Below are positions 1 through 12,175 of a stretch of 64,000 nucleotides of DNA, piece after piece. Numbering within the stretch: the stretch's first letter is position 1; each line of letters begins with the position of its first letter. Both the position numbers and the translations under genes were made by a program. The notes under the pieces were generated by a model. That model had not been told where the DNA came from and made no database searches. It saw only the letters and a program-made list of their open reading frames with translations. This DNA comes from Patiria miniata. Its lineage: Eukaryota; Echinodermata; Asteroidea; Valvatida; Asterinidae. The DNA is taken from the NCBI RefSeq assembly GCF_015706575.1, contig NW_024037074.1:27145334-27209333 (forward strand), in the 5' to 3' direction.

Positions 1-2929
1 ATTTGGTATCCTCGGAACACATGTGCGGTACAGACACTGGTAGGATAGTACCAATGCGCTGCACCTCACTAAGCACTGCCTCGGTGTAGGGCAGCTCAGG
101 CTTGTCAGCGATTCTCGGCATTCGATTACGACTAGTGGCGTCATCCAACTCCTTCTGGACCCGAGTCTGTACCTCAGGATAGGCCATCATGTAAAGCATC
201 GCCCAACGGAGCGTGGTGGCAGTGGTCTCCGATCCAGCAGCGAAAAGGTCGCCCACAATGCGCGGCAAGTTCTCGCTCTGCAGCGCCAGGGACTCAATGC
301 CCTGTTTATCTTTCTTCTCCTTTTCGTTCAGGAAAATATCGATGAAATCGCGAGGGTTATCGTTATCTTTTTCGTGAGTGTGTTCCCCGACGAGGCGATA
401 GATGTGATTGAAGAAATTTTCGACCGCGTGAATGTACCGTCGAACGAAGGGCAGCATTCTTAGCTTGTAAAACACGGGGGACATTTCAATCATGCCCCCG
501 GACCCTGCCTCGACGACGTTGTCCGATAAAACCTTCAAGAGGCGTTGGAATTCTGGATCATTGTACTGAAATCTCTTCCCGAACACTACCGAGCAGATGA
601 TGTTAGATACGGCGTTACCTAAAGCGTGTTTGGGATCAAAGGCCTTGCCGTTCTGTTTGCCGATTTCTTCCATGAGGATGTCCGCTTCAGTGGATATGGT
701 CTGCTCAAAGCTTGATTTGCCAACCCCGAGACCTCGAAGCACGGTCATGCAAAAACGACGGATTTCTACCCACTGTTCACCAGAAGAATCCAGAATGCCT
801 TCAGTGGGTCAAAAGAAAGAACAAATATTCACTTTCATTTTAACTGATGTAATTTAACTCTGAGCGCAAAAAGACTGGTTGTTCACGCGAATAAAATAGC
901 CGTCGGTTACATTGGACAGCCTGTTCACACTGTAACAAATTGTCATCATTATACTCCTTACATAATAAATCTTTTTAAAACCCCATATTACCCAATAAGT
1001 CGTTCTTCTCAGAGGGGTGGGGTTTGGCCTTTATTTCCATGGTACCCTGGTTCAAAGGGGCTCTCGCAGCTTTATTTAACACGTTTATAGCCTTGTTCAA
1101 TGCGGTCTCTCGGCTTTTTGTCGAAGGGAGATAATCGGGCCCTGCACCCACAATCAACGCGGCTACGTGCGTGTACCGCCGACACTTGTCCGTACGAACG
1201 GTTCGGTACTAACACAACCAGCAAGCACACACACGTGAGTACGGACTGTACGCATGGTGTAAGGCAGTAAATGTAGGCCTACTGTGTTCTGCGTGTGGGT
1301 GTACGTAGGTACGTACGTGTGGGGTACGCGCCGCGTGGCTTGTCGAACGACCGCCTTGTTGGGTCTGCAACTTCCGGGTTTAATGTCTTTCTTTATCTTT
1401 ACGTCCAGTTTTGGAAAAAAAATGGGCGGGCTTCAGGATATGCGGGTATTCCGTTATTATTATGTAGGTTCGTCTTGGACCAATCACACGAAACAACCTT
1501 CCCAATAGTATGATAAATTCATTTTTAAGCTGAGCAATCGTAAGCTTCACAAAAATCATGTGACGTCGCGCGGCATGCATAATGCATTAGCCATCATGGC
1601 GTCTTCCATGTCTTTTTAGCCGGAGCGAAATGTTCGTCACTTTTTCAACAATTTGACATTGATTCGAGTTTTTCGGCTCGTGTAATGAATCCATTTAAGT
1701 GGGCAACGATCGTCTAATGACAGCATTACCTGCAGAATTCGTTGGAGCCTTCAATACTGCTTCGGACAGACTGGGACTGAACGACTGTCACCCACAGCAA
1801 CGGGCCGCCATTGCAGCGTTTTTTTTTCGCGGATGCGACGTGTTTGTTAGCCTATCGCGGGCTGACCAATGAGAATTCAGTATATACGTGGGGGTGGTAC
1901 CTCATTACCGTAATAGGTTTTGCTGGGTCAACTCAAAACCATCAAGGCGTTGGGTTACGCGGACTAGCTCATGCATGTACTGTGTGTGCATGGCTGTTGT
2001 ACGAGTACGTGTGTACGTGCGTACGTACAACTACAAGCATAGCCACTCGCTGTACAAGTTACTTTCTCACTAGCAGCGTACGGACATCGATATGTGCACG
2101 CAATTATGCCTTGCCAAGTTGATTAGGGATTTTCTTATAGGCGATTTTTTTTTTATCGGCGAATCGATAGGCCCAACGCCTTGGTCAAGGCTAACACGTT
2201 TACGGAACTTGTAAAATGATTTTCCAGACCAATAAAATAGGAATAATATCAAATAAAGTCATCTTTCTTGTTGCATGATCCGAAGTTCAAACGCAGGCAT
2301 ATTGTCCTTGATACAGTATAGGTCTCACCTATCCCGTGTGGACAAATCTTGTAAGTGATGTGTGGCTCAGGTCTGCCGCTGAGTTGATGTTGCGAGAATG
2401 CTTCTTTCACTGTGTTGTGCCCATGGAGAAATACAATAGATATGCCACCACCCTTGACATGAATAATATTCCCGTACCTGCATGCAAGGAAACAATTGTT
2501 CATAGAACTAGGCAACATACCGCATTGGACAATTCAACTTATCAGGGTCTTTCTATTCGGTGTTACTTCTGAAACATGAGATTACAGCTGTATGCTTCCG
2601 TTGTCGGAGGGATTTCTTTTTAAATCTAGTAAGTCTAACTCATGCGGATATGGAGGGTAATTAAATAATTGTGTTCCTTTTAAAATGTATGTTTATAAAC
2701 TAACTGAAGTCAACCTTACCGCTAACCTTTTCGTCAGCTTTGAAAAGAACTCAAACATGGTGCCCTCTGACGACATCATTTGAGGGAGGTTGCCAAGTAT
2801 AGGCCATCCCCATGGCCCTGGGGGTAAGTTGCGCGGTCGACGAAGAAAACGGAACAAAGCCAGAAATACCACGATGCCGATCAACAGTGTGCGCGTATTG
2901 AGAACGTCGATCTTGGCGAACATATCCAT
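1..2929 (-). CDS. CYP2-clan cytochrome P450, copy A (3' part outside window)
   Basis: Haem-thiolate monooxygenase, expected in the ER membrane and fed by P450 reductase. Three exons are visible on the minus strand: exon 1 2727-2929, exon 2 2329-2477, exon 3 from 798 past the window start. Exon 1 begins MDMFAKIDVLN and gives a hydrophobic N-terminal anchor followed by the proline hinge RRPRNLPPGPWGWPILGN. Exon 2 encodes YGNIIHVKGGG and a HQLSGRP segment. Exon 3 holds the I-helix AGSETT and the ExxR helix (EVQR). Splice junctions match copies B and C exactly (AAAAG|GT, ATAG|GTGAG). Exon 3 aligns with copy B without any net indel, so it reads as intact as far as it is seen. The PERF and haem-Cys exons lie beyond base 1. 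Intron 2 is swollen by a 1.1 kb TIR element absent from copy B. Whether the gene is functional cannot be told without the missing exons. Confidence 0.88.
1088..2193. mobile_element. 1.1 kb non-autonomous TIR transposon in intron 2 of P450 copy A
   Basis: The ends read TAGCCTTG and CAAGGCTA (imperfect inverted ends of about 20 bp). They are flanked by the direct repeat ACACGTTTA (1079-1087 and 2194-2202, possibly 10 bp with the preceding A). The matching place in copy B near 35505-35515 has a single similar stretch and no insert, so this is a real insertion with an empty-site paralogue. A 9-10 bp target duplication fits Mutator-like or Merlin-like elements; the superfamily is not proven. No transposase ORF is visible. 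The interior is rich in GTACGT and CACGT steps. Confidence 0.72.
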
Positions 2930-3117
2930 GCCGAATACTACAAGAAAATATCAATACGCATAGGTGGTCAATAAGTTCTGCTTTGATGCTCAGTATGCTA
3001 CATTATTATACTCCTGCTCATTTTGCACATGAAACATTGCAATCACAATCTCGGCTAACAAAGGAGTTCATAAATCGATGCAGCCATTTGCAGCAAAAAA
3101 AAAAATCAGTCATAGTC

Positions 3118-3258
3118 ACCATCTGTGCCCTCACATGCACCCATATACGCAGCGATAAGTGAAGAAGTGTTTTTACCCAAGCCTATATATACCACAGACC
3201 TAGGCTAGTTTTGAACTCCTGAACTTTCAATTTGAGCTCAATGCTTCGACCACGAGAG
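3118..3258 (-). repeat. tRNA-derived SINE relic upstream of P450 copy A
   Basis: Read on the minus strand this gives a tRNA-like head (AGCATTGAGCTC), a decayed B-box region, then CTTGGGTAAAAACACTTCTTC, a form of the SINE core that is better preserved at 48015-48320. The same insertion occupies the same place upstream of exon 1 in copies B (36455-36602) and C (48430-48605), so it predates the gene triplication. Confidence 0.6.
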
Positions 3259-3479
3259 GGCGTACTCTACGAAGGAAAATATAGAAAAACATCAGCAGAT
3301 TCTGCCTGCCAACAAATATACATATCGAAGTTTCCGGTGGCAGATACACGCTCAAACTTACAAACTAGATCTATGTCTGTTCGAGGAACGGAACATGTTT
3401 TGTATGAGTTTATGTGTTTGTTATGGTTTGAACATTAATGTAGTTCCATGGCGTATTTAGCTATTTTTGTAGTTCTCCA

Positions 3480-4150
3480 CATATATGACTTTAAAATATG
3501 CAGACGTATCGGGACCCATGATGACGTCATCATGACGTCAGCCAGTTTGTGTCTGTAACACGTCCCTGTCTATGTACATACCAAGTTCAAACCCAATCTG
3601 ACCTACAGTGCTCTAGATATAAAATCTTAAACATAATCACCTTTACGGATGACGTCATTAGACCATTCATTACGTCATCATAAGATGAATTGTCTGGGCC
3701 AACCTAACCTTTGGTTCTTTGTCCTTACCTAGTTTGAAGGCAATCTGGTTGCATTTTATGTCAATATTTTTCTAAAAGAACATGTAAAAGGTTTAACAAT
3801 TAATAAAGCATGAGGTGATGACGTCATCATGACGTCACCTCGGGATTTGCATATCAGTAGCAGTATCTACCTACCCACCAAGTTACGAAACAATCAGACT
3901 TCGCCTTATATGTATTTTGGAAAATCGCATTAATGATGACGTCATCAAGGCCTCACACTTTTTAAAGTTTGTCGGTACATCTATAACCTAACGAACCTTA
4001 TACAAAAGTAATTTTGAATTTAGCATGTTGGGTACGAGATATATAGTGATAATCTTCAAAAAGTATTTACTTATAACACATCCCAGTCTACTCACATTAC
4101 CAAGTTTCAACTGACCCACGATGATTATGTCATGATGACGTCCTCTTCTA
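3480..4150. repeat. Diverged tandem repeat with recurrent TGACGTCA palindromes
   Basis: Units of roughly 130-200 bp each contain an 'accaagtt...caatctgac' stretch and a TGATGACGTCATCA-like palindrome (near 3520, 3655, 3660-3680, 3820, 3940, 4130). TGACGTCA is the cAMP-response-element core. A shorter version lies upstream of copy B at 36860-37230. A single related unit is present near 61830-62060. Function unknown. Confidence 0.55.
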
Positions 4151-4439
4151 CACAGGTCTTACCTATCTGGTCTTTGTCTATGTTTAGTTTTATGGGAATA
4201 TGACTTAGTTTAAAGATAAAATTGTCAGGCGGAATAAAACATATACAGAGTGTATGCGATTTGTGCTGGAACAAAAGGGAAAAAAAACAGAAAAAAAAGG
4301 CTTTTCCGCTTTTACGCAGTTAAAGCAAATTAGTTGAGCAACATAATGGTACATGCTGATTGCGTTTTTGACAACACATGATATGAAACTTGTACAAACA
4401 CGTCTCAAAAACAAAGATGGTGAAATCTCTACAGAAAAA

Positions 4440-5555
4440 AAAAACACTAAAGTCGTTTTAGACCCACTGTTACATTTAGTTTAATAATCCCGACTCTAAA
4501 TCACCTTTTTCGCTGGTCATACATTTTCGTTCGAAATACAACCAATAACAACCAGTATCAAAACCCTCATGATGCCTAGTCAAGTTCAATTTTGTTTCTA
4601 GTCAAATCTTACTTCAGTATGCTGATATGAAGATCGTATACTCAGTACAGCAGGCGGTGTAAGTGGCACACTGATCGTCGATCTGTAAATGCAATGATGT
4701 GGAAGAATGACACCTTCATTCGATATAATATGCAGTCTTAACCAGCAATGATAAAATCCAGCTGATCACAACAAAACTCCTATCTCCTGTGGTAAAAACG
4801 GGCGTCTGAGATTTGTAAACCAAAACAAGTTATTATACACGCTATACAATCAATCAATCACGGGATATCTGTACCTTGTACCTTGACTGCAAAGTGCTTG
4901 AACTTCCCTTGTGAGTTTAATGGATGTATGATGATCTTAAAAAAAAAAGAGGTCACTTTACTATATACTACGCCGGTTGTGTGAAAGTCTATACCATGTT
5001 TGTGCAATGACCCGATGTCAAATACAATACATTCTGTAAAATTCGTTCACATGACATCAAGCTTGTACAAACACGTCTCAAACACAAAGATGGTGAAATC
5101 TCTACAGAAAAAAAAAAAAAAACACTCCAGTCGTTTTAGACCCACTGTTACATTACGTTTAATAATCCCGACTCTTAATCACTATTTTCGCTGGTTATAC
5201 ATTTTTGTTTGAAATACAACCAATAACAACCAGTATCAAAACCCTCATTATGCCTAGTCAAGTTCAATTTTGTTTCTAGTCAAATCTTACTTCAGTATGC
5301 TGATATGAAGATCGTATACTCAGTACAGCAGGCGGTGTAAGTGGCACACTGATCGTCGATCTGTAAATGCAATGATGTGGAAGAATGACACCTTCATTCG
5401 ATATAATATGCAGTCTTAGCCAGCAATGATAAAATCCAGCTAATCACAACAAAACTCCTATCTCCTGTGGTAAAAACAGGCGTCTGAGATGTGTAAACCA
5501 AAACAAGTTAGTATACACGCTAAACAATCAATCAATCACGGGATATCTGTACCTT
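4440..5555. repeat. P450 upstream ~500 bp repeat, two tandem units
   Basis: Two units (about 4440-4980 and 5040-5555) share the stretch around 'cagtatgctgatatgaag', 'gcaggcggtgtaag' and 'gtaccttgactgcaaag'. A further unit continues at 10670-11040 beyond the TIR element. One unit is found upstream of copy B (37530-38030) and a weak one upstream of copy C (48940-49170). No coding potential is seen; they are part of the duplicated P450 upstream region. Confidence 0.65.
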
Positions 5556-5565
5556 CCCTTACGGA

Positions 5566-6640
5566 AATGTCCTGTGGTATTCCTGTGGTACTTCTGTGGT
5601 ACATATGTTTACCACAGAAATTACCACAGGAAAAGTATATATGATCAGAGTACCACACAAATGTATGTGGTAATGCCGACGCTGTCCTGTGGTATTCTTG
5701 TGGTACATGTAGGTACCACACAAAGTACCACAGAACAGTAGGATTTGAGAAAAGTACCACATAAATGTGTGTGGTATTTGCCACATATCCTGTGGTACTT
5801 CTGTTGTACTGTACTAAATACCACACAAACTAACACAGGTCAGTGGAATTACCACATAAATATGCGTGGTACCCTCGATATCCTGTGGTACTTCTGTTGT
5901 ACTTACTAAATACCACACAAACTACCACAGGTCAGTGGAATTACCACATAAATGTGTGTGGTACCTTCGATATCCTGTGGTACTTCTGTTGTACTTTCTA
6001 AATACCACACAAACTACCACAGGTCGGTGGAATTACCACATACATGTGTGTGGTACCCTCGATATCCTGTGGTACTTCTGTTGTACTTACCAAATACCAC
6101 ACAAACTACCACAGGTCAGTGGAATTACCACATAAATGTGTGTGGTACCTTCGATATCCTGTGGTACTTCTGTTGTACTTACTAAATACCACATAAACTA
6201 CCACAGGTCAGTGGAATTGAAACTACCACAGGTCAGTGGAATTGGAGGAGAGTACCACATAAATGTGTGTGGTACCTTCGATATCCTGTGGTACTTCTGT
6301 TGTACTTACTAAATACCACACAAACTACCATAGGTCAGTGGAATTGGAGGAGAGTACCACATAAATGTGTGTGGTACCTTCGATATCCTGTGGTACTTCT
6401 GTTGTACTTACTAAATACCACATAAACTACCACAGGTCAGTGGAATTGGAGGAGAGTACCACGTAAATGTGTGTGGTATCTTCGATATCCTGTGGTACTT
6501 CTGTTCTACTTACTTAATACCACACAAACTACCACAGGTCAGTGGAATTGGAGGAAAGTACCACATAAATGTGTGTGGTACCTTCAATATTCTGTGGTAC
6601 TTCTGTTGTACCATGCTAAATACCACACACACAAACATGA
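5566..6640. repeat. Left array of TGTGGTA/TACCACA tandem repeats
   Basis: From about 5847 there are eight units with a period of ~92 bp, growing to ~102 bp after a 'tggaggagag' insertion. Each contains TACCACA, TGTGTGGTA, CCTGTGGTA and TACCACAGG, so each unit can fold back on itself. The first 280 bp (5566-5846) hold the same words at irregular spacing. Spurious ORFs run through it in several frames. Confidence 0.85.
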
Positions 6641-8677
6641 TATATTTTGGCCGAATATATGTAAATAGGCCGAATAAAAAAAAATGTTTCTCGTCCGGAA
6701 TTTTGGAAAAAAAAGGAGGAAGCTTAGAGGGGCTTTTTAGTTTTCATTATTAATTTTTTTTCAAGATGGCCGCCATTTTAAAATTTCCTGCAATCGTTGG
6801 TGTTAGTCCACTGTTCAAAGACACTTTTGAAATGAAAGACAAGTTAGACAAGAGAACTGAACATATTTACATTCATTTTGAGTTGAATTGGTCTACAATG
6901 AACAGTTTGCATATGCTTTAACCTGGTTCGGTGTTTTTTTACTGCATTTTTAAAAATTAAAAAATAATAAAAACATTTGGAGGCGGCCTCCAAAAAAGGA
7001 AGCGGGCGGGACGAAAAAACATGTCTGGTTTATTTTACTTCGCCTTAGTTACATATGTGCAAATTTAAAAAATACGATAGTTAACTGAGCTACCACATAA
7101 ATTACCAAAGAAAAAAAGATTACCATCCAATATACAATGTACATAAATTATAACTAAAACACAAATAAGAACACACCGTCATAAAAACATACATGAACAA
7201 ATATTGCCCCAATGTGTACTGAACAGTACCTGTACATAAAGCCCATGCATACTTGTACATGCACATGTACATGTGTACATGTATATTGCAGGGCACACTG
7301 TATCCTGTTCCCTACAACCACATGTGTGACCTTGTGTGCCCTGTGCAGTGTGTGACCCGTGCATGACCCACGCGTGATTCCATATACACAGTGTATTAAC
7401 CTTGCAGGGGTCAGGTTTCACGAAAGGTCACCCACACAGCTCCTCCACTGCACTGAGTGTGGGAAATTTGAAAACCAGTACAGTTTGAATCACAGTACTA
7501 CAAGAAGCAGTACAGATGTGCATGGGGCTGGACATGGCAGAATTCAAGACTGAATATTTGTATGAAATAAGTGCCTCACTTCTGCCTGTCAGCAAAAATC
7601 AATTGCCAGTATAATATACTGTGTTACTGTGAGCTTGAACATGCTAAAGTAGGAGGCATGTTAAGTTTTCTGGATGATGAAAACTGGACCGAGTGGATCG
7701 AGTCATGCTGAATGGGTCTTGCAGTACGTCTGTTCATTGAGCTATTTTTATAGCTCCATGGTCTGCCTAATGTACCGGTAAGTCTGAATTATGATGTCTC
7801 TAGCTAGTGCCAATGTAGGAATTTGTTTCAAGACATTTATGTGGATCAGTTAGGAATTCTCATTACAACTTCATAGAATCAATTCCAGTTTGGACAGTTT
7901 GCATCCTCGCACATTCAACATGGAAGCTTTTTTTGAAAAATCCCATGCTCTTTATAAACCGTGTCACATATGACTTGATGACAATGCTGTATTTGTTCAG
8001 CGCCATCTTTGTTATCAGATCTGCCTCATCAAAAGTATAAACTGTTTGGGTTCTTTGTGTCAAATTGGAAAACTTTGTCTTCAAGTGATTTGACTGGGAA
8101 TTTAAAAAGGGTAAGAAGATATTGTTCATGAAACGATACCAAACATTAAGATTTAAACATAGTAAAAGTAAAATGCAAACTAATTACTTTGTATATCAAG
8201 TATGGAACCGTTTGGACGAACTTCAGTAACATCATCTGCTCGTGACCATGGGAAATTACTCTCCTGGTTTAACTTCTGCATTCGTAAATTACACACAAGT
8301 TAATAATCAATTCAGAGGATGTTACCTCAAATATTCCATGCGTAAGTGATTAGTTGTTGCATGCACTCTTTGGTATTATTACAAACGTTGACTGTTCAAT
8401 TTATTTTAATATGAAACGTATATAACAGAGATGTACAAAAATATTTTTGAGTTTGACTGCAACTAAAACACAACTTAAAAGGGAAACTACATCTGCTCAT
8501 TTTTTTCCTTTGTTGAACACCATATTGATTCATACAAACTAACAAGTTTGTTTCTTTTCTTTTCCAGCTTTCCTGACTTAATTCCCACCAAAGATGTTGG
8601 TACATGTGAAGAGGAAACCATGGATATTCTACCTCAAGGATCCCGTTCAAGTGGAAACAATGGAATCCGATCCAGCA

Positions 8678-9235
8678 ATTACCACAGGAACATTAATACT
8701 GCAGGAACATTATTAAATATACATTAATACCACAGCTGCAGGAACAGGTACTGCAGAAACTAACAAAGGAACATTGCCCCCCCCCCCCGGCAACATTGCC
8801 ACAAAACATTATCCATGGTCAATTTACCACAGGAACAATAACAAATGCACCGCAGGAACATTTAGTTACCACAGGAACATTTACCACAGAAATAATAACA
8901 ATTGTACCACAGAAACATTACCACAGTAACATTACCGCAGGAACATTACCACAGGAATGTACCACACACAAGTACCACAGGAATATGTTACCACAGGAAT
9001 ATGTTACCACAGGAATATTACCACAGGAATGGTACCACAGGAATGGTACCACAGGAATGGTACCACAGGAATGTTACCACAAGAATGTTACCACAGGAAT
9101 TGTACCACAGGGCTGTTACCACAGGAATTGTACCACAGAAATGTTACCGCAGGAACAGTGCTGTGGTAATGTCCCAAAAAACCACAAGAACTTTCCTGTG
9201 GTAATGTCCTGTGGTACTTTCTTGTGGTAATGCAC
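8678..9235. repeat. Right array of TACCACAGGAAT short tandem repeats
   Basis: Repeats with a period of 12-13 bp (taccacaggaatg) are most regular at 8966-9140. The orientation is opposite to the CCTGTGGTA words at the left end, as expected of inverted subterminal repeats. The last ~60 bp flip orientation. The ORFs here are translations of the repeat, not a gene. Confidence 0.85.
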
Positions 9236-10454
9236 TGATCGCGGAGACCATGGGGCAGTGTTATGTGCACCACGATACTCGAAGGAAAGTCCGCTAAATG
9301 ATGAGTTTAGGACGCTGAGGCAATTATTCCAAATCAGAAACAAAATAATTGGAAGCGGAAGCAAAAAGTTTCACTTCTCAGATTGGAATATCAAATTATT
9401 TTAATTGATGTCTGATTTTATATACACAAGGCAGAATTAAATAAATGACAATCAGTTCCCCCAATGGCAAGTAGTGTTATATGAAATAAACCAGTGTTAC
9501 TGGAGCTAGGGTATAGAATTTGCGTACTTAAATTCCAGTACAAAATGCCGTTATCTTTAACTCAATACAATCCTGTTTAATAGAATTCCCTTTGACTTTT
9601 ATTCATTTAAGTTGAGTTTCACTAAAGTTCCTACCTGTTGCTTAATTTCCCTAAATTTCCTACAGTTCCTAAATAAATTTCCCTTATAAATTTCCTTTAT
9701 AAATTGCTAAATTTCCCCGAACGCCAAGCTGGGATGGGTTATGGCATCAGACAGGCCAACCTATCACACAAAATATTTTATGGAGCAAGAAACCAAAGCT
9801 AGAATTAGACATACAACATTCACTGTAAATTACAGACATGAAACAGTCAACGTGTACGACCAGGTGATTCACTCACGAAAGTTTACAACAGATCGAGAGG
9901 ACAAATGAACCTTAAGTTACTCTTTTTCCAATCAACACATGAATTCAAGATTTGTCCAGTAGTATCAGGGACAGTGATGTGAGACTATGAGACACAAACC
10001 ATGCAATAGATCTCAGAATATAACCATCAAAAGCTGAGTTTTGGGACACAAACTATTCTTCAATGTACTCACACATTGGCAGCTGATCCGAAAAGGACGG
10101 TATTGCACATCACTTTCCAAGATGGCAAAACACACGTAGATTAATGCGCCTCGATCACAACCCCTCTCCTGATACTATTAGCTCAGCAAAAGTGTCTCTA
10201 ACAGTTACAGGATACATTCTCACATATTAATAGAATTTTACAAATAAGTGAATTCAGGATTGATGCGTCCAAACTGTTTTAAATAATTACTTTTCTCCAA
10301 AGGAACCATTTGCAATACATGTGAATGAATAGCGGTGACATGTCGCTACACGCTATGAATAGAAATGATGAAATCACGGTCTCACACGAAGACTACGGAG
10401 TCTCTCAAAAGACACGGACCCCTACAGTAATACCACAGGACATTTTCGTAAGGG

Positions 10455-11400
10455 TTGTACCTTGACTGCAAAGTGCTTAAACGTCCCTTGTGAGTTTAAT
10501 GGATGTATGATGATCTAAACAAAAAGGGTCACTTTACTATATACTACGCAGGTTGTGTGAATCTCTATACCATGTTTGTGCAATGACCCGATGTCCAATA
10601 CAATACATTCTGTAAAATTTGTTCACATGATATCAAGCTTGTACAAACACGTCTCAAACACAACGATGGTGAAAACCCTCATTATGCTTAGTCAAGTTCA
10701 ATTTTGTTTCTAGTCAAATCTTACTTCAGTATGCTGATATGAAGATCCTATACTCAGTACAGCAGACGGTGTAAGTGGCACACTGATCGTTGATCTGTAA
10801 ATGCAATGATGTGGAAGAATGACACCTTCATTCGATATAATATGCAGTCTTAAACCAGCAATGATAAAATCCAGCTGATCACAACAAAACTCCTATCTCC
10901 TGTGGTAATAACAGAAGTCTGAGATTTGTAAACCCAAACAAGTTAGTATACACGCAATACAATCAATCAATCACGGGATACCTGTACTTTGTACCTTGAC
11001 AGCAAAGTACTTGAACTTCCCTTGTGAGTTTAATGGATGTATGATGATCTAAAAAAAGAAAAGAACAAAAAGGTCACTTTACTATATACAAAGTGCATAC
11101 TTATCGTTTTAGCGACAACGTTTGTCATTCAAATATTATTTTTAAAACTGTACATGGGAAAAAGCCACAGAAGAAAATACTACGCGGGTTGTGTGAAAGT
11201 CTATACCATGCTTGTGCAATGACCCAATGTCAAATACAATAGATTCTGTAAAATTCGTTTACTGTAAACTCTCGTTATTTATACTCGCCTATATAACTTG
11301 ATCGTGCACAGGGACCTTTTCGGCCAAAAGCTACAATTGAGGGAACAATAATAGAAGATATGAGAACTGAAGTTTAATTTCTTGCTGGAGCGAGCACCTT
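10455..11400. repeat. P450 upstream repeat, continuation after the TIR element
   Basis: Contains the right half of the interrupted unit (10455-10640), one more complete unit (10670-11040), and the adjoining 'cttctgtaaaattcg...actcgcctatataac' segment that also occurs near 38210-38340 in the copy B unit. No gene seen. Confidence 0.6.
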
Positions 11401-11819
11401 TAATGTTTACTATCCAGTGAATGTATGGAACGTCACTTCACAACATGTAATTTAAGCCACCCTACCCTCACAACCAGCCCATTCACCCCTGATTAACCTC
11501 TGGCATGTCTGGAGTATCTCTCAGGCCCCAAACACAGCCGTTAAAACCACAGACATAACCCTATTTGACATTCCATTTTGGTCACAGGGGTGATCGAAAT
11601 AATCCCAATGTTTATAGTGCATTTGTACACAAGCCTATGTAAATGTGCACAAGCACACAGGGTTTTCCCGCCAATTGTCAACCCCTCCAGTAGGATCACA
11701 AGACTGACACCCCCTCTGAAGGACGTACTATGGTCCATACTAGGATCTGGTGATAGATGGCTCCGGGTGTGTTTACCACGTGGCCAGGACAATATAAAAC
11801 ATAACAATGCGTAGAGTCA

Positions 11820-12175
11820 ACATTCCCTTTTGAATCCAGGTAAGGAGTCGACCATAAACAGGGCATATACTTACCTATCCGTGACAACAAAAGGAAACAG
11901 TGTGGGTGGCATGTCTCAGTGGTGGCGGTTGTGAACAAAGCTGATCAATTGTGTACCGATAAAGAATCGAGAATGACCCCAAAGCTACCTTAGGCGTCTG
12001 TTGAACAAATTGTAGGCCAGGTTACCGTCAGATTAAAAACAAAACTATATGAAACAGCATAGTCAGCATTTATCACTGCCCTCGTCATAGTGGCACTCTC
12101 GAGGCAACATGTCTGTGTAGCGGTAAACATTTTGGGGACGGGGGACCAACAGCTTGGAAGTTCGGAAGGAAGTGG
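11820..12175 (-). other. Repeated block with splice-donor-like site, copy A upstream
   Basis: On the minus strand the block ends in CACGGATAG|GTAAGTATA. The same block occurs upstream of copies B and C and in three further copies at 50-56 kb, each keeping an intact GT donor-like site. It could be a non-coding first exon of the P450 genes or simply a conserved repeat; RNA data would decide. ORFs through it are not conserved. Confidence 0.35.

Larger units (their letters stand above)
5556..10454. mobile_element. 4.9 kb TIR element with TACCACA/TGTGGTA arrays
   Basis: The left end is CCCTTACGGAAATGTCCTG; the reverse complement of the right end is CCCTTACGAAAATGTCCTG. The match continues to about 25-30 bp. 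The element splits the phrase ctgtacctt/gtaccttgac, which is uninterrupted in paralogous units near 4870, 10985 and 37950, so the empty site is known; the target duplication looks like TT. Inside are a left array (to 6640), unique AT-rich DNA with no gene-size ORF (6640-8680), a right array (8678-9235), then 1.2 kb of unassigned sequence to the right end. No transposase is seen, so it is non-autonomous. Superfamily not recognised. Confidence 0.7.

Noticed and set aside
1-798. P450 copy A as a pseudogene
   Set aside because: Exon 3 aligns with copies B and C with no net indel and no stop was seen; it is simply cut by the window edge.
5560-6640. CRISPR-like regular repeats
   Set aside because: Units are tandem with no unique spacers, the DNA is animal-like and the words belong to a transposon arm.
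8796-9230. 144-codon ORF (MPQNIIHGQFTT...)
   Set aside because: It is the translation of 12-13 bp tandem repeats; other frames of the same repeat are equally open.
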